From: Clostridia bacterium
GTDB lineage: Bacteria; Bacillota; Clostridia; Christensenellales; UBA1242
Direction of reading: 5' to 3'
Length of the DNA: 7,805 nt
NCBI GenBank assembly: GCA_017616705.1
Contig: JAFZXQ010000055.1
Location: 1 to 7,805 of the forward strand
The position numbers were made by a program, and so were the translations under genes. Below, piece by piece: positions 1 through 5,861 of this stretch. Numbering within the stretch: the first letter of the stretch is position 1; every line of letters starts with the position of its first letter. Below the pieces are notes generated by a model. That model ran no database searches and had not been told where the DNA came from. It saw only the letters and a program-made list of their open reading frames with translations.

Positions 1-477
1 AACAATTTGCGAATTCTGTATTTGATTAATTCTAATTATTAATTTTAATTCCTTTATTCGTTTTTCACTTGATGCAGCAAAAAGACCAGCAAAAAGACCA
101 CCACCATGACCTCCCACGGACAAACTGGTATCATTGCTATACACTTCATAGTTTATTAACTCATTGAAGTTTAGAATATAATATTTGTGTGTTTCATAAT
201 TAATGAAACATATTTTTCTATTTTCTTCATCTATAAACACTTTTTGCTTTTCAATATTATCAGCACCAATAGTAAAATAATCGTTTAATGTAATGGTTTT
301 AGTAATATTAAAGTTATTTTCTTTTAGTTTTTTCTGACATGTCGCAGTAAGCACCATATTACTTTTTAACATTTTGCTTTTATTTGTACTAAAACTAATC
401 CAAAGTATTAAAAACACGAATATAGAAAGAAAAAATGTAATAAAAATAGTTAAAAAATAAACATCTAACCCTAACAT
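1..477 (-). CDS. Membrane-anchored hypothetical protein, glycine-rich C-terminal region (3' end outside window)
   Basis: This open frame starts at ATG 477 and runs off the window edge with no stop, giving 159 visible residues. A GGGG ribosome binding site lies about 6 nt before the ATG. Residues 8-29 form one strongly hydrophobic span, and the rest is soluble. The soluble part has a beta-rich pattern (VFIDEENRKICFINYET, then YYILNFNELINYEVY), followed by a Gly-rich turn at 122-133 and a strand rich in Leu/Ile. From memory this resembles the PH-like domain of DUF4428/SHOCT-associated proteins of Gram-positives and their phages, where a D-x-I-x-x-Y-E strand precedes a Gly-rich stretch. That assignment is inference. 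The gene lies 26 nt downstream of the FxLYD gene on the same strand, with no terminator between, so the two are probably co-transcribed from the promoter at 966-994. Its function is unknown. Confidence 0.72.
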   Translation of the reverse strand, partial: MLGLDVYFLTIFITFFLSIFVFLILWISFSTNKSKMLKSNMVLTATCQKKLKENNFNITKTITLNDYFTIGADNIEKQKVFIDEENRKICFINYETHKYYILNFNELINYEVYSNDTSLSVGGHGGGLFAGLFAASSEKRIKELKLIIRINQIQNSQIV

Positions 478-503
478 AAAAATCCCCACATAAGTTTTTT
501 ATT

Positions 504-941
504 TTAAAACGTAGTTATTTTAGCCAAAATAAAAGAAACAGGTTTTGAACTTGGGAAACTTAACAATGTTGCTTCAAAATTCCAAGTATCACCGGCCGCT
601 AAATTGTTAATATTTGCGAGTGCAGTACCAAGATTTGCATGTGAAGCGTCATAAACCGTAAATTCTAGTTGGACATATGAATAATTCTTATTTGTAATAT
701 TCTTAGCACTTCCTCTAACCGAGGCACTATATCCAAGATATTCAGAATAACTAGTTGTAATATAACAACCGCTCACCTCTATTTTTTCTTTCGGCTCAGC
801 TGAACCAATAGCAATTGCAACAATAACAAAAATAGTAAAAGCAACAATAACAACCACAATTCCAATAAAAACTTTATTTGGTTTATTGGTAACAACAACT
901 GAATCGCCTACAACAGTATTACCAACTGCTATTTCTTCCAT
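504..941 (-). CDS. Single-span membrane protein with extracellular FxLYD-type domain
   Basis: This is a 145-aa protein of unknown function. An excellent AGGAGG ribosome binding site at 949-954 lies 7 nt before the ATG and fixes the start. Residues 1-22 form a short polar N-terminus. Residues 23-46 are a Val/Ile-rich transmembrane helix with no signal-peptidase site. Residues 52-145 are a beta-sandwich-like domain. In it, LEFTVYDASHANLGT (92-106) carries the F-x-V/L-Y-D signature (F94, Y97, D98), followed by the usual LAAGDTWNFEA strand (114-124). FxLYD domains occur in many exported Gram-positive proteins, and no enzymatic activity is known for them. The predicted topology puts this domain outside the cell. 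The gene is divergent from the xre regulator, and its promoter contains the regulator's presumed half-site, so it is a likely target. The domain call is fairly secure; the role is not known. Confidence 0.85.
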   Translation of the reverse strand: MEEIAVGNTVVGDSVVVTNKPNKVFIGIVVVIVAFTIFVIVAIAIGSAEPKEKIEVSGCYITTSYSEYLGYSASVRGSAKNITNKNYSYVQLEFTVYDASHANLGTALANINNLAAGDTWNFEATLLSFPSSKPVSFILAKITTF

Positions 942-965
942 AAAAGCCCCTCCTTTGTTAGATTA

Positions 966-994
966 AAGATAGCATTTTTAGGATGATATGTCAA
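966..994 (-). promoter_or_regulatory. Promoter of the FxLYD operon
   Basis: Reading the minus strand, a perfect -35 TTGACA (989-994) is followed by a 17-bp spacer and -10 TATCTT (966-971). A TG one base before the -10 makes it an extended -10 element. The predicted start is near 959, giving an 18-nt leader that contains AGGAGG. The spacer holds the half-site AGGATGAT (980-987), so a protein bound there would block RNA polymerase. Confidence 0.8.
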
Positions 995-1017
995 CTAAAA
1001 GGATGATGTATCATCCT
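980..1017. promoter_or_regulatory. Probable operator of the XRE regulator (palindrome plus half-site)
   Basis: AGGATGAT-GT-ATCATCCT at 1000-1017 is a perfect inverted repeat with 8-bp arms. A second AGGATGAT copy lies at 980-987, exactly 20 bp upstream, and its partner arm at 990-997 is degenerate (4 of 8 matches). The two sites therefore lie about two helical turns apart, on roughly the same DNA face. The full palindrome sits just beyond the -35 of the minus-strand promoter, and the half-site lies inside that promoter. The placement between a divergent xre gene and its neighbour is typical of an autoregulated operator. Binding by this regulator is inferred. Confidence 0.75.
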
Positions 1018-1050
1018 ATTTTTTAAATTTTATTGCATAAAATAATTGTA

Positions 1051-1055
1051 AGGGG
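1051..1055 (+). promoter_or_regulatory. Ribosome binding site that sets the xre start
   Basis: AGGGG lies 7 nt before ATG 1063. An in-frame TTG at 1033 would add ten residues, but it has no binding site and would put this Shine-Dalgarno inside the gene. Confidence 0.75.
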
Positions 1056-1062
1056 ATTTTAT

Positions 1063-1308
1063 ATGAAAAAGATAAGTGACGCTGTTGTTGATCGCTTACT
1101 AAAATATATGAGAGAGCAAAATTTAACACAATACAAATTATCGCAACAAAGTGGAGTTCCATTTGCAACTATTAAAAGTATTATGCAAAGAAGAACCAAC
1201 GACGTTAGTTTAAAAACAATTATAATGTTATCTGACGGTTTAAATATTTCCGTTAATGAGTTTTTAAATGACGAGTCATTTAATATCAACAATTTACTAA
1301 TCGATTAA
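1063..1308 (+). CDS. XRE-family (Cro/C1-type) transcriptional regulator
   Basis: This 81-aa DNA-binding protein is little more than one helix-turn-helix domain. Residues 4-20 form helix 1 (VVDRLLKYMREQN). LTQYKLSQQSG (21-31) is helix 2 with the turn. VPFATIKSIMQRR (32-44) is the recognition helix. LKTIIMLSDGLNISVNEFL (50-68) is the conserved final helix pair of the family. There is no extra ligand or protease domain, as is usual for small C1/Cro-like regulators. ATG 1063 is chosen because of the AGGGG at 1051. The gene is divergent from the FxLYD operon, and the palindrome between them is its likely binding site. No good -35/-10 pair could be assigned to xre itself, so it may be weakly expressed. 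The protein could be a repressor or an activator: the full palindrome lies upstream of the target -35, while the half-site lies within the promoter. Confidence 0.92.
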   Translation: MKKISDAVVDRLLKYMREQNLTQYKLSQQSGVPFATIKSIMQRRTNDVSLKTIIMLSDGLNISVNEFLNDESFNINNLLID

Positions 1309-1332
1309 CCAAAGTTTTTTAGCAAAAAAATA

Positions 1333-1352
1333 TTCAAATCGAAAGATTTGAA
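1333..1352. terminator. Bidirectional intrinsic terminator between xre and the tRNA cluster
   Basis: TTCAAATC-GAAA-GATTTGAA forms an 8-bp stem with a GAAA tetraloop. A run of seven A lies just before it (1324-1330) and six T follow at 1355-1360. It can therefore terminate xre rightward and the tRNA operon leftward. Confidence 0.82.
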
Positions 1353-1359
1353 CATTTTT

Positions 1360-1447
1360 TGGTGCCGATGACCGGACTTGAACCGGTACGCCCTTTTGGA
1401 GCGAGGGATTTTAAGTCCCTTGCGTCTGCCTATTCCGCCACATCGGC
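1360..1447 (-). tRNA. tRNA-Leu (anticodon TAA)
   Basis: The acceptor arms GCCGATG/CATCGGC pair fully, followed by discriminator A and an encoded CCA. The anticodon loop CTTAAAA (1409-1415) gives anticodon TAA at 1411-1413, flanked by the AGGGA/TCCCT stem. The T arm is ACCGG-TTCAAGT-CCGGT. The extra-long variable arm (class II) and 88-nt length fit leucine. It is the last gene of the four-tRNA operon and ends 7 nt before the terminator stem. Confidence 0.96.
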
Positions 1448-1454
1448 ATATTGT

Positions 1455-1528
1455 TGGAGGCACCACCCAGAATCGAACTGGGGATGAAGGTTTTGCAGAC
1501 CTCTGCCTTACCGCTTGGCTATGGTGCC
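1455..1528 (-). tRNA. tRNA-Cys (anticodon GCA)
   Basis: The acceptor stem GGCACCA/TGGTGCC is followed by discriminator T and an encoded CCA. The loop CTGCAAA (1492-1498) gives anticodon GCA at 1494-1496. The T arm is CCCAG-TTCGAAT-CTGGG. It lies 7 nt from tRNA-Leu and is separated from tRNA-Gly by a 50-nt spacer holding a hairpin. Confidence 0.96.
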
Positions 1529-1547
1529 ACCTGCCTTTTAAAAATAT

Positions 1548-1571
1548 AAGGCAAACGGAAATGTTTGCCTT
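1548..1571 (-). terminator. Hairpin between tRNA-Gly and tRNA-Cys; possible weak terminator or processing site
   Basis: On the minus strand a perfect 9-bp stem, AAGGCAAAC/GTTTGCCTT, closes a 6-nt loop and is followed by ATATTTTT. The 3' arm can instead pair with a second AAGGCA copy just downstream (1532-1537), so two exclusive structures exist. The resemblance to an attenuator is inference; it could be only an RNase processing hairpin. Confidence 0.5.
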
Positions 1572-1578
1572 TGTGCTA

Positions 1579-1653
1579 TGGAGCGGGAAACGGGATTCGG
1601 ACCCGCGACCTTCGCCTTGGCAAGGCAACGCTCTACCCCTGAGCCATTCCCGC
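1579..1653 (-). tRNA. tRNA-Gly (anticodon GCC)
   Basis: The acceptor stem GCGGGAA/TTCCCGC is followed by discriminator T and an encoded CCA. The loop TTGCCAA carries anticodon GCC (1619-1621). The T arm is GCGGG-TCCGAAT-CCCGT, with TCC rather than the usual TTC at its start. Only 3 nt separate it from tRNA-Val. Confidence 0.96.
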
Positions 1654-1656
1654 AAA

Positions 1657-1732
1657 TGGTGGAAGTTATAGGACTCGAACCTATGACAACCTGCTTGTAA
1701 GGCAGGGACTCTACCAACTGAGCTAAACTTCC
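1657..1732 (-). tRNA. tRNA-Val (anticodon TAC)
   Basis: The acceptor stem GGAAGTT/AACTTCC is followed by discriminator A and an encoded CCA. The loop CTTACAA carries anticodon TAC (1697-1699) on a CCTGC/GCAGG stem. The T arm is ATAGG-TTCGAGT-CCTAT. It is the first gene of the operon, with a leader of about 15 nt. Confidence 0.96.
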
Positions 1733-1753
1733 ATTTTCGATTGCGACTTCTAT

Positions 1754-1782
1754 ATAATACCAAATCAAAACCAATTTTGCAA
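1754..1782 (-). promoter_or_regulatory. Promoter of the tRNA operon
   Basis: On the minus strand, -35 TTGCAA (1777-1782), a 17-bp spacer and -10 TATTAT (1754-1759) form a near-consensus sigma-A promoter. The predicted start is near 1747, just before tRNA-Val. The rest of the recG-tRNA gap (1783-1853) is AT-rich, and no convincing recG terminator was found there. Confidence 0.8.
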
Positions 1783-1853
1783 GAGTTTTTTAGTATTTTT
1801 TTAAAATTTTATTTCAAACCCCTATCTAAAACGCTAATTATTCCCCATTTTTT

Positions 1854-3851
1854 CTAGTTTAGAATTATGTTTTTAATAAGTTGTGGGTATGTTTTCTCGC
1901 TAACCTCTTTTAGATTATCATAAGCAACTATATCATTTTTAAGCTCATTTAAAATCTCTTGCGCCTTACTATATTCCGTTAAATTAATAACGCTAGAATC
2001 ATTAAAGCCGTGTTGCCTTGTTCCAAATGTTTCGCCAGCCCCACGCGTTTTAAGGTCAAAGTCAGCAATATCAAAACCATTGTTATTGTTTTTAAAATAA
2101 GTCAATCGCTTTAATGCTTTTTCGCTAATATTATTTTCAACCAAGCAAAAACAATAGCTCTTTTTGCCATCTCTTGAAACTCTGCCACGAAGTTGATGAA
2201 GCGTTGCAAGCCCAAATCTATCTGGGTTAACAATAACAATAACGCCAGCGCGAGTTGCATCAACACCAACCTCAACAACGGTTGTTGAAACTAAAATTTT
2301 AATAACGCCTTCTTTAAAGTCATTTAAAATCTTTGTTTTTTTGTCGTCTTTAAGCCTTCCGTTTAACTCACAAACCAAATCTTTGCCAAACTTAGCCCCT
2401 AAAAGTTTTGTCATCTTGGTTGTTGAAACAAGGCTTTCATCTTCGCTATCATCAATTTTGGGGCAAACAACATAACAAGTTCGTCCGCTTTCAATCTGCC
2501 CCCCTATAAAGCCCCACATATCTTCAACTTTTGCCGGGCTAACTAGGTTAGTTTGAATATCTATTGCCTTTGGGCGCGCGTTAATTCTAGTTAAATCAAG
2601 CCCGCCATAAAGAATTAAACTTATGCTTCTTGGAATTGGGGTTGCGCTTAAACTAATAAAGTCAACTTCTTTACCCTTACTAGCAAGCATTGCCCTAGCG
2701 TTAACGCCAAATCTATGCTGTTCATCAACAATGCAAAGCCTTAAATTTTTAAAATTATAGCCATCATTTAAAACTGCATTTGTTGAAATAACAATATCTA
2801 TTTCGCCTGTCATAATACCAAGCGCAATTCTCGATTTTTCCTGAGAATCAAGCCCACTAGAAAGCAAGGCAACTTTAAGCCCTGTTCCCTTTAAAACTGA
2901 GCTTATAAACGCAAAATGTTGGTTTGCTAAAATTTCAGTTGGAGCCATTAAAACTGCTTGACCGCCATTTTTTGCGCAAGCAAATAATGCCCATAAACAA
3001 ACCGCAGTTTTGCCGCAACCAACGTCGCCTTCAATCATTCTGTTAAGCGTTTTATCGCTAACAAGGTCAGCGTTAATTTCGTTTATTGCGTTAATTTGGC
3101 TTTCAGTTAATTGCCAAGGTAAAAGTGAAGTAAACTCATCAAAAAGTTTATCTAAATTCTTATAATAAAAATCCCTGTTTTTATGCCCAAAAATTTTTCT
3201 TTGCTCATTTATATAAGCAAAAATTAACGCGTTTTCAAGATTAAGCCTGTCAAAGCCCCTGCCGATTTCTTCTTCGGTTTTGGGATTATGAATAAAGCCA
3301 TATGCCTGTTTCTTATCTAAAAGACCAAATTTTTCTTCAACATTTTTAGGCAAAAGTGAATTAATTTCATCATTTTCTAAAATATAACTAATCGCAGATT
3401 TTATCGTTGCTTGACCAATGTTTTCAAACGTTTTATAAACTGAAAAAAGAGGTTCCTTAACCTTATCTAGCAAAACCATCAAACTAACATTAAAAGTATT
3501 CTTTTTGGTTTTGCTTGGCTTGCCATAAAAATAATATTCTTGCCCCTCACCTAAAACGTTAACGAGAAAGTTTTGGTTAAACCAAACTAATTTGATTTCA
3601 TTTTGGGTTACATAGTCTTGAGCTTTAACTTCAATAAAACTTAATTTTCTAGCCCTAATAACCTTGGCCTTACTAGTTATTTTTGCCCTAATCATGCAGA
3701 AGTCGCCAAAACTATTAAACCCAACAACTTCGCTAAAATTATAATACTTTTTAGGAAAATGGTTGAGTAAATCTTGCGTCGAAAAAATGCCAGCGTTATT
3801 TAGCGCGCTGATGCGAGATTTTCCTATGCCTTTAATATCACCTAACTGCAT
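1854..3851 (-). CDS. recG: ATP-dependent DNA helicase RecG
   Basis: RecG is a monomeric superfamily 2 helicase that reverses stalled replication forks and branch-migrates Holliday junctions. The protein has 665 aa, close to the usual 680-690. The N-terminal wedge/OB region spans about 1-230, starting with a helix-hairpin-helix-like GIGKSRISALNNAGI. Helicase motifs follow in order: Walker A GDVGCGKT (275-282), DEQH (376-379) within DEQHRFGV, SATP (402-405), STTVVEVGVD (522-531) and QLRGRVSRDG (553-562). The C-terminal TRG motif region DFDLKTRGAGETFGTRQHG (597-615) is characteristic of RecG. Small differences from the common form are Cys in Walker A (usually Ser), TNA where THA is usual (357-359), and SRD for GRG in motif VI. 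All key residues are kept, so it should be active. No Shine-Dalgarno precedes the ATG (see promoter at 3858). It is flanked downstream by the tRNA operon. Confidence 0.97.
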   Translation of the reverse strand: MQLGDIKGIGKSRISALNNAGIFSTQDLLNHFPKKYYNFSEVVGFNSFGDFCMIRAKITSKAKVIRARKLSFIEVKAQDYVTQNEIKLVWFNQNFLVNVLGEGQEYYFYGKPSKTKKNTFNVSLMVLLDKVKEPLFSVYKTFENIGQATIKSAISYILENDEINSLLPKNVEEKFGLLDKKQAYGFIHNPKTEEEIGRGFDRLNLENALIFAYINEQRKIFGHKNRDFYYKNLDKLFDEFTSLLPWQLTESQINAINEINADLVSDKTLNRMIEGDVGCGKTAVCLWALFACAKNGGQAVLMAPTEILANQHFAFISSVLKGTGLKVALLSSGLDSQEKSRIALGIMTGEIDIVISTNAVLNDGYNFKNLRLCIVDEQHRFGVNARAMLASKGKEVDFISLSATPIPRSISLILYGGLDLTRINARPKAIDIQTNLVSPAKVEDMWGFIGGQIESGRTCYVVCPKIDDSEDESLVSTTKMTKLLGAKFGKDLVCELNGRLKDDKKTKILNDFKEGVIKILVSTTVVEVGVDATRAGVIVIVNPDRFGLATLHQLRGRVSRDGKKSYCFCLVENNISEKALKRLTYFKNNNNGFDIADFDLKTRGAGETFGTRQHGFNDSSVINLTEYSKAQEILNELKNDIVAYDNLKEVSEKTYPQLIKNIILN

Positions 3852-3857
3852 AATTTA

Positions 3858-3886
3858 AGTTTAACAATATTTCAAATTTTAGGCAA
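3858..3886 (-). promoter_or_regulatory. Candidate recG promoter, possibly giving a leaderless mRNA
   Basis: On the minus strand, -35 TTGCCT (3881-3886), a 17-bp spacer and extended -10 TGT-TAAACT (3858-3863) lie so close to recG that the expected start falls on or next to the A of its ATG at 3851. This would explain the absence of any AGGAG-like site. The -35 abuts the T-run of the upstream terminator. Confidence 0.5.
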
Positions 3887-3887
3887 C

Positions 3888-3909
3888 AAAAAAGGAGCCT
3901 AATGGCTCC
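3888..3909 (-). terminator. Intrinsic terminator of the 73-aa membrane protein gene
   Basis: Reading the minus strand, GGAGCC-ATTA-GGCTCC is followed directly by TTTTTTG. The 6-bp GC-rich stem and six-T run begin 10 nt after the gene's stop and separate it from recG. Confidence 0.9.
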
Positions 3910-3919
3910 AATTTTTCTT

Positions 3920-4141
3920 CTAAACGTTAAGAAGACGGATAATTTGTTTGTTTAATGCCATCCAGATGATGTCAAGAATCCAAACAATTGTAAATCCGAA
4001 TAGAAGCCTAATTAAACCAGCAACGATTTTGCCTTCCATAAAGCGAGTTACTGCGCCACAAATCCAGCTAGTTACTGGAATGATAGCAAGAATTAAGCTT
4101 ACAATATAGCCCAATCCAAAATAATCAGATTTCTTTGCCAT
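3920..4141 (-). CDS. Small two-span membrane protein, function unknown
   Basis: This is a 73-aa hydrophobic protein. A perfect AGGAGG lies 7 nt before the ATG and supports the start. The N-terminus MAKKSDYFGLG is followed by a hydrophobic span at about 10-31 that carries a Pro-Val-Thr-Ser-Trp break. A short charged loop (RFMEGK, 33-38) and a second span at about 40-63 follow, and the C-terminus is basic. The hairpin topology recalls small DUF378/TM2-like proteins of Clostridia, and the pattern EGKIVAGLIRLLFGF-IVWILD looks conserved from memory, but I cannot assign a family with certainty. The gene has its own promoter and terminator, so it appears monocistronic. It is divergent from rpsT and upstream of recG, with no functional link visible to either. 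Confidence 0.78.
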   Translation of the reverse strand: MAKKSDYFGLGYIVSLILAIIPVTSWICGAVTRFMEGKIVAGLIRLLFGFTIVWILDIIWMALNKQIIRLLNV

Positions 4142-4172
4142 TCTATTGCCTCCTATTTATTTTATTATAATC

Positions 4173-4201
4173 AGTATACTATCAATTTATGATAAACGCA
4201 A
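4173..4201 (-). promoter_or_regulatory. Probable promoter of the 73-aa membrane protein gene
   Basis: On the minus strand, -10 TATACT (4173-4178) has five of six consensus bases and lies 17 bp after a weak -35 TTGCGT (4196-4201). Divergent from the rpsT promoter. Confidence 0.5.
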
Positions 4202-4243
4202 ATAAATTTGCTCCAAATTTTAACAATTTTTTTAAATAAACAC

Positions 4244-4272
4244 TTGCAAATTAAATAAAACTATGCTACACT
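4244..4272 (+). promoter_or_regulatory. rpsT promoter
   Basis: -35 TTGCAA (4244-4249), a 17-bp spacer and -10 TACACT (4267-4272) preceded by TGC (extended -10) form a sigma-A-like promoter. The predicted start is near 4279, about 25 nt before the rpsT ATG. Confidence 0.78.
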
Positions 4273-4303
4273 ATCTTACGAATTAACAAAAGGAGTTTTA
4301 ATT

Positions 4304-4567
4304 ATGCCAAATATTAAATCTGCAATTAAACGTGTTGACGTTAGCGAAAGAAACAGAGTTTCTAACAAAAGCAACAAAAATGAAATGAACACTTGCATTA
4401 AGAATTTAGATAAAGCAGTTAAAAGTGGCAATAAAGCTGAAGCTGAAGCTAAGTTAAAAGATGCTTTCAAAGTTATTGATGAAAACGTAACAAAAGGCAC
4501 TATTCATAAAAACAAAGCTAACAGAAAGAAAGCCGTTGCTGCTAAAAGCGTTAACGAAATGAAATAA
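4304..4567 (+). CDS. rpsT: 30S ribosomal protein bS20
   Basis: The 87-aa, Lys/Arg/Ala-rich helical protein binds 16S rRNA early in 30S subunit assembly. The start MPNIKSAIKRV is diagnostic for the family, and the C-terminal GTIHKNKANRKKA (residues about 66-78) is the other conserved block. The length matches the family norm of 85-90 aa. An AGGAG site at 4291-4295 lies 8 nt before the ATG. The gene has its own promoter and terminator. It is convergent with the holA-containing operon, matching the conserved comEC-holA-rpsT neighbourhood but with two extra genes inserted between holA and rpsT and rpsT on the opposite strand. Confidence 0.98.
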   Translation: MPNIKSAIKRVDVSERNRVSNKSNKNEMNTCIKNLDKAVKSGNKAEAEAKLKDAFKVIDENVTKGTIHKNKANRKKAVAAKSVNEMK

Positions 4568-4574
4568 ATAAAAT

Positions 4575-4600
4575 AACCTAGATTAAATCTAGGTTTTTTT
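4575..4600. terminator. Terminator of rpsT, probably shared with the convergent operon
   Basis: AACCTAGAT-TAA-ATCTAGGTT forms a 9-bp stem followed by a run of T to 4600, a strong rightward terminator. The opposite strand has the same stem followed by ATTTTATTT, so it can also end the minus-strand operon, whose last stop codon (4599-4601) lies within the T-run. Confidence 0.85.
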
Positions 4601-5861
4601 ATTCCCTTTTTATGTTTTTAGCGTCATCTTCGTCAACGCCGGTTATGTTTAATTTAACCATTCCGTTGCCAACTTCTTTATATGCTTTATGTAAAAATCT
4701 AAAGTATAATAATTTATAAACTATATAAGCAATAAGACAAATAATAAGCAAGCCTATTAAAACAAATCTATAATCTTCGAAAAACCTTAAAGTTTGGCTA
4801 ACATCATTTTTATTACTTACATTAATAATAAAGCCATCATCTTGTAAAAGATTTAACAAAGCATTACCAACAATATTAAGGTTTTGGGCAACATTTGCGC
4901 CTGTTGCTTCCTCTATCCCAACAATAGTATCTTTTTCTGTTGCTGTTAAATTATCAACTTTATCCATTGAAGAAAGTCCTTGATAATCTCCGCTAAAAAT
5001 GTTGCAAGCGTTTATCCCTTTTTTAAGGAATAAATTAACTACCCCACTGCTTCCAGCGTTAGCAACCCCATAACCATCATAATAAGAATTGTTAAGAGGG
5101 CTAAACTCTCTAAATTTATTATTTCTTGAAATTAATGTTCTGTTAATATAATTTAAGTAAGATGTTTTAAACCCTTCGCTATAACAATAATTGTAATTAC
5201 CAAGCGTTGTGTTGCTAACATTTAAAACAAAACTGATTTCTCGATTTGAGTTAGCGTTTGCCATAAGATAGCGCGCAACCCCCTCATTATTTTGGTAACT
5301 TGCACCAAAGAAAACAACTTCAACGTTATAATTAAGTGAAAGGCTTTTTAACTTATTAGTCATAGTTAAAACTAGGCTAACCGCCCCTGAATCAGCGTTA
5401 ACCATTTCGCCGTTAATTAATTTTTCTTCTTTTGTTTCATTATCATATTTTGTTAATGGGAGCGAATCATAACTAGCCGCTAAAACAATGGTTTTAGCAT
5501 TTGTTGCAGCGCTTGAAATAACAGCGCTAACATTATAACTATAAACAAATTCGCCGTTACTATTTTCATATTCAAACTTCATTAATCCGCTTGAAAAACC
5601 ATCATTATTTTTTAGCGTTAAGCCCATTTCATTTAACCTTGACGCAAGATAAGTTGCGCTAGCGTGCTCACCGCTAGTTCCGGCTGTTCGGTTAAGCCTT
5701 GTTCTATTAGTTTCGCCAACCTGCAAATAATTAGTTAATTCAGTTTTAATTTCACTTTCACTAATCAGCATTTCGTCTTCAGCAAAAACCACCCCACTAT
5801 TTTTAACTGGGATAAAAGCCAAATAAATTAACAAACAAACAGCTATTAAAACTCTTTTCAT
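4599..5861 (-). CDS. Secreted, membrane-anchored M28-peptidase-like protein, probably catalytically inactive
   Basis: The 420-aa protein has a signal peptide at 1-27 (MKR, hydrophobic core, likely cut after VFA), an extracellular domain at about 28-360, one transmembrane helix at about 365-386 and a charged cytoplasmic tail. The ectodomain follows the M28 aminopeptidase layout: R-x-AGTSGEHASATYLASRL (58-76), TIVLAASYDS (124-133), NADSGA (155-160), VEVVFFGASYQ (180-190) and MDKVDNL (299-305). In active M28 enzymes these blocks supply two zinc sites and a Glu base (AHYDS, D-x-x-SG, GAEE, NxD, YHTPxD). Here the His is Ser130, the Glu pair is Ser188-Tyr189, the later Asp is near Ser216 and the last His is near Leu296; only Asp157 seems kept. 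It is therefore likely a binding or structural pseudoenzyme. Its ATG overlaps the upstream stop by ATGA, indicating translational coupling. The ligand alignment was done by eye. Confidence 0.75.
   Translation of the reverse strand: MKRVLIAVCLLIYLAFIPVKNSGVVFAEDEMLISESEIKTELTNYLQVGETNRTRLNRTAGTSGEHASATYLASRLNEMGLTLKNNDGFSSGLMKFEYENSNGEFVYSYNVSAVISSAATNAKTIVLAASYDSLPLTKYDNETKEEKLINGEMVNADSGAVSLVLTMTNKLKSLSLNYNVEVVFFGASYQNNEGVARYLMANANSNREISFVLNVSNTTLGNYNYCYSEGFKTSYLNYINRTLISRNNKFREFSPLNNSYYDGYGVANAGSSGVVNLFLKKGINACNIFSGDYQGLSSMDKVDNLTATEKDTIVGIEEATGANVAQNLNIVGNALLNLLQDDGFIINVSNKNDVSQTLRFFEDYRFVLIGLLIICLIAYIVYKLLYFRFLHKAYKEVGNGMVKLNITGVDEDDAKNIKRE

Noticed and set aside
1033..1062. Upstream TTG start for xre
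   Set aside because: No Shine-Dalgarno precedes it, and it would bury the good AGGGG site at 1051 in the coding region.
1059..1292. 77-codon minus-strand frame opposite xre
   Set aside because: It is the antisense shadow of a clear helix-turn-helix gene.
1305..1774. Open frames of 78-152 codons on both strands between xre and recG
   Set aside because: They run through four well-formed tRNA genes, have no plausible ribosome binding sites and encode low-complexity protein-like noise.
4276..4500. 74-codon minus-strand frame opposite rpsT
   Set aside because: It is the antisense shadow of rpsT, and its hydrophobicity only reflects Lys/Ala-rich codons read in reverse.
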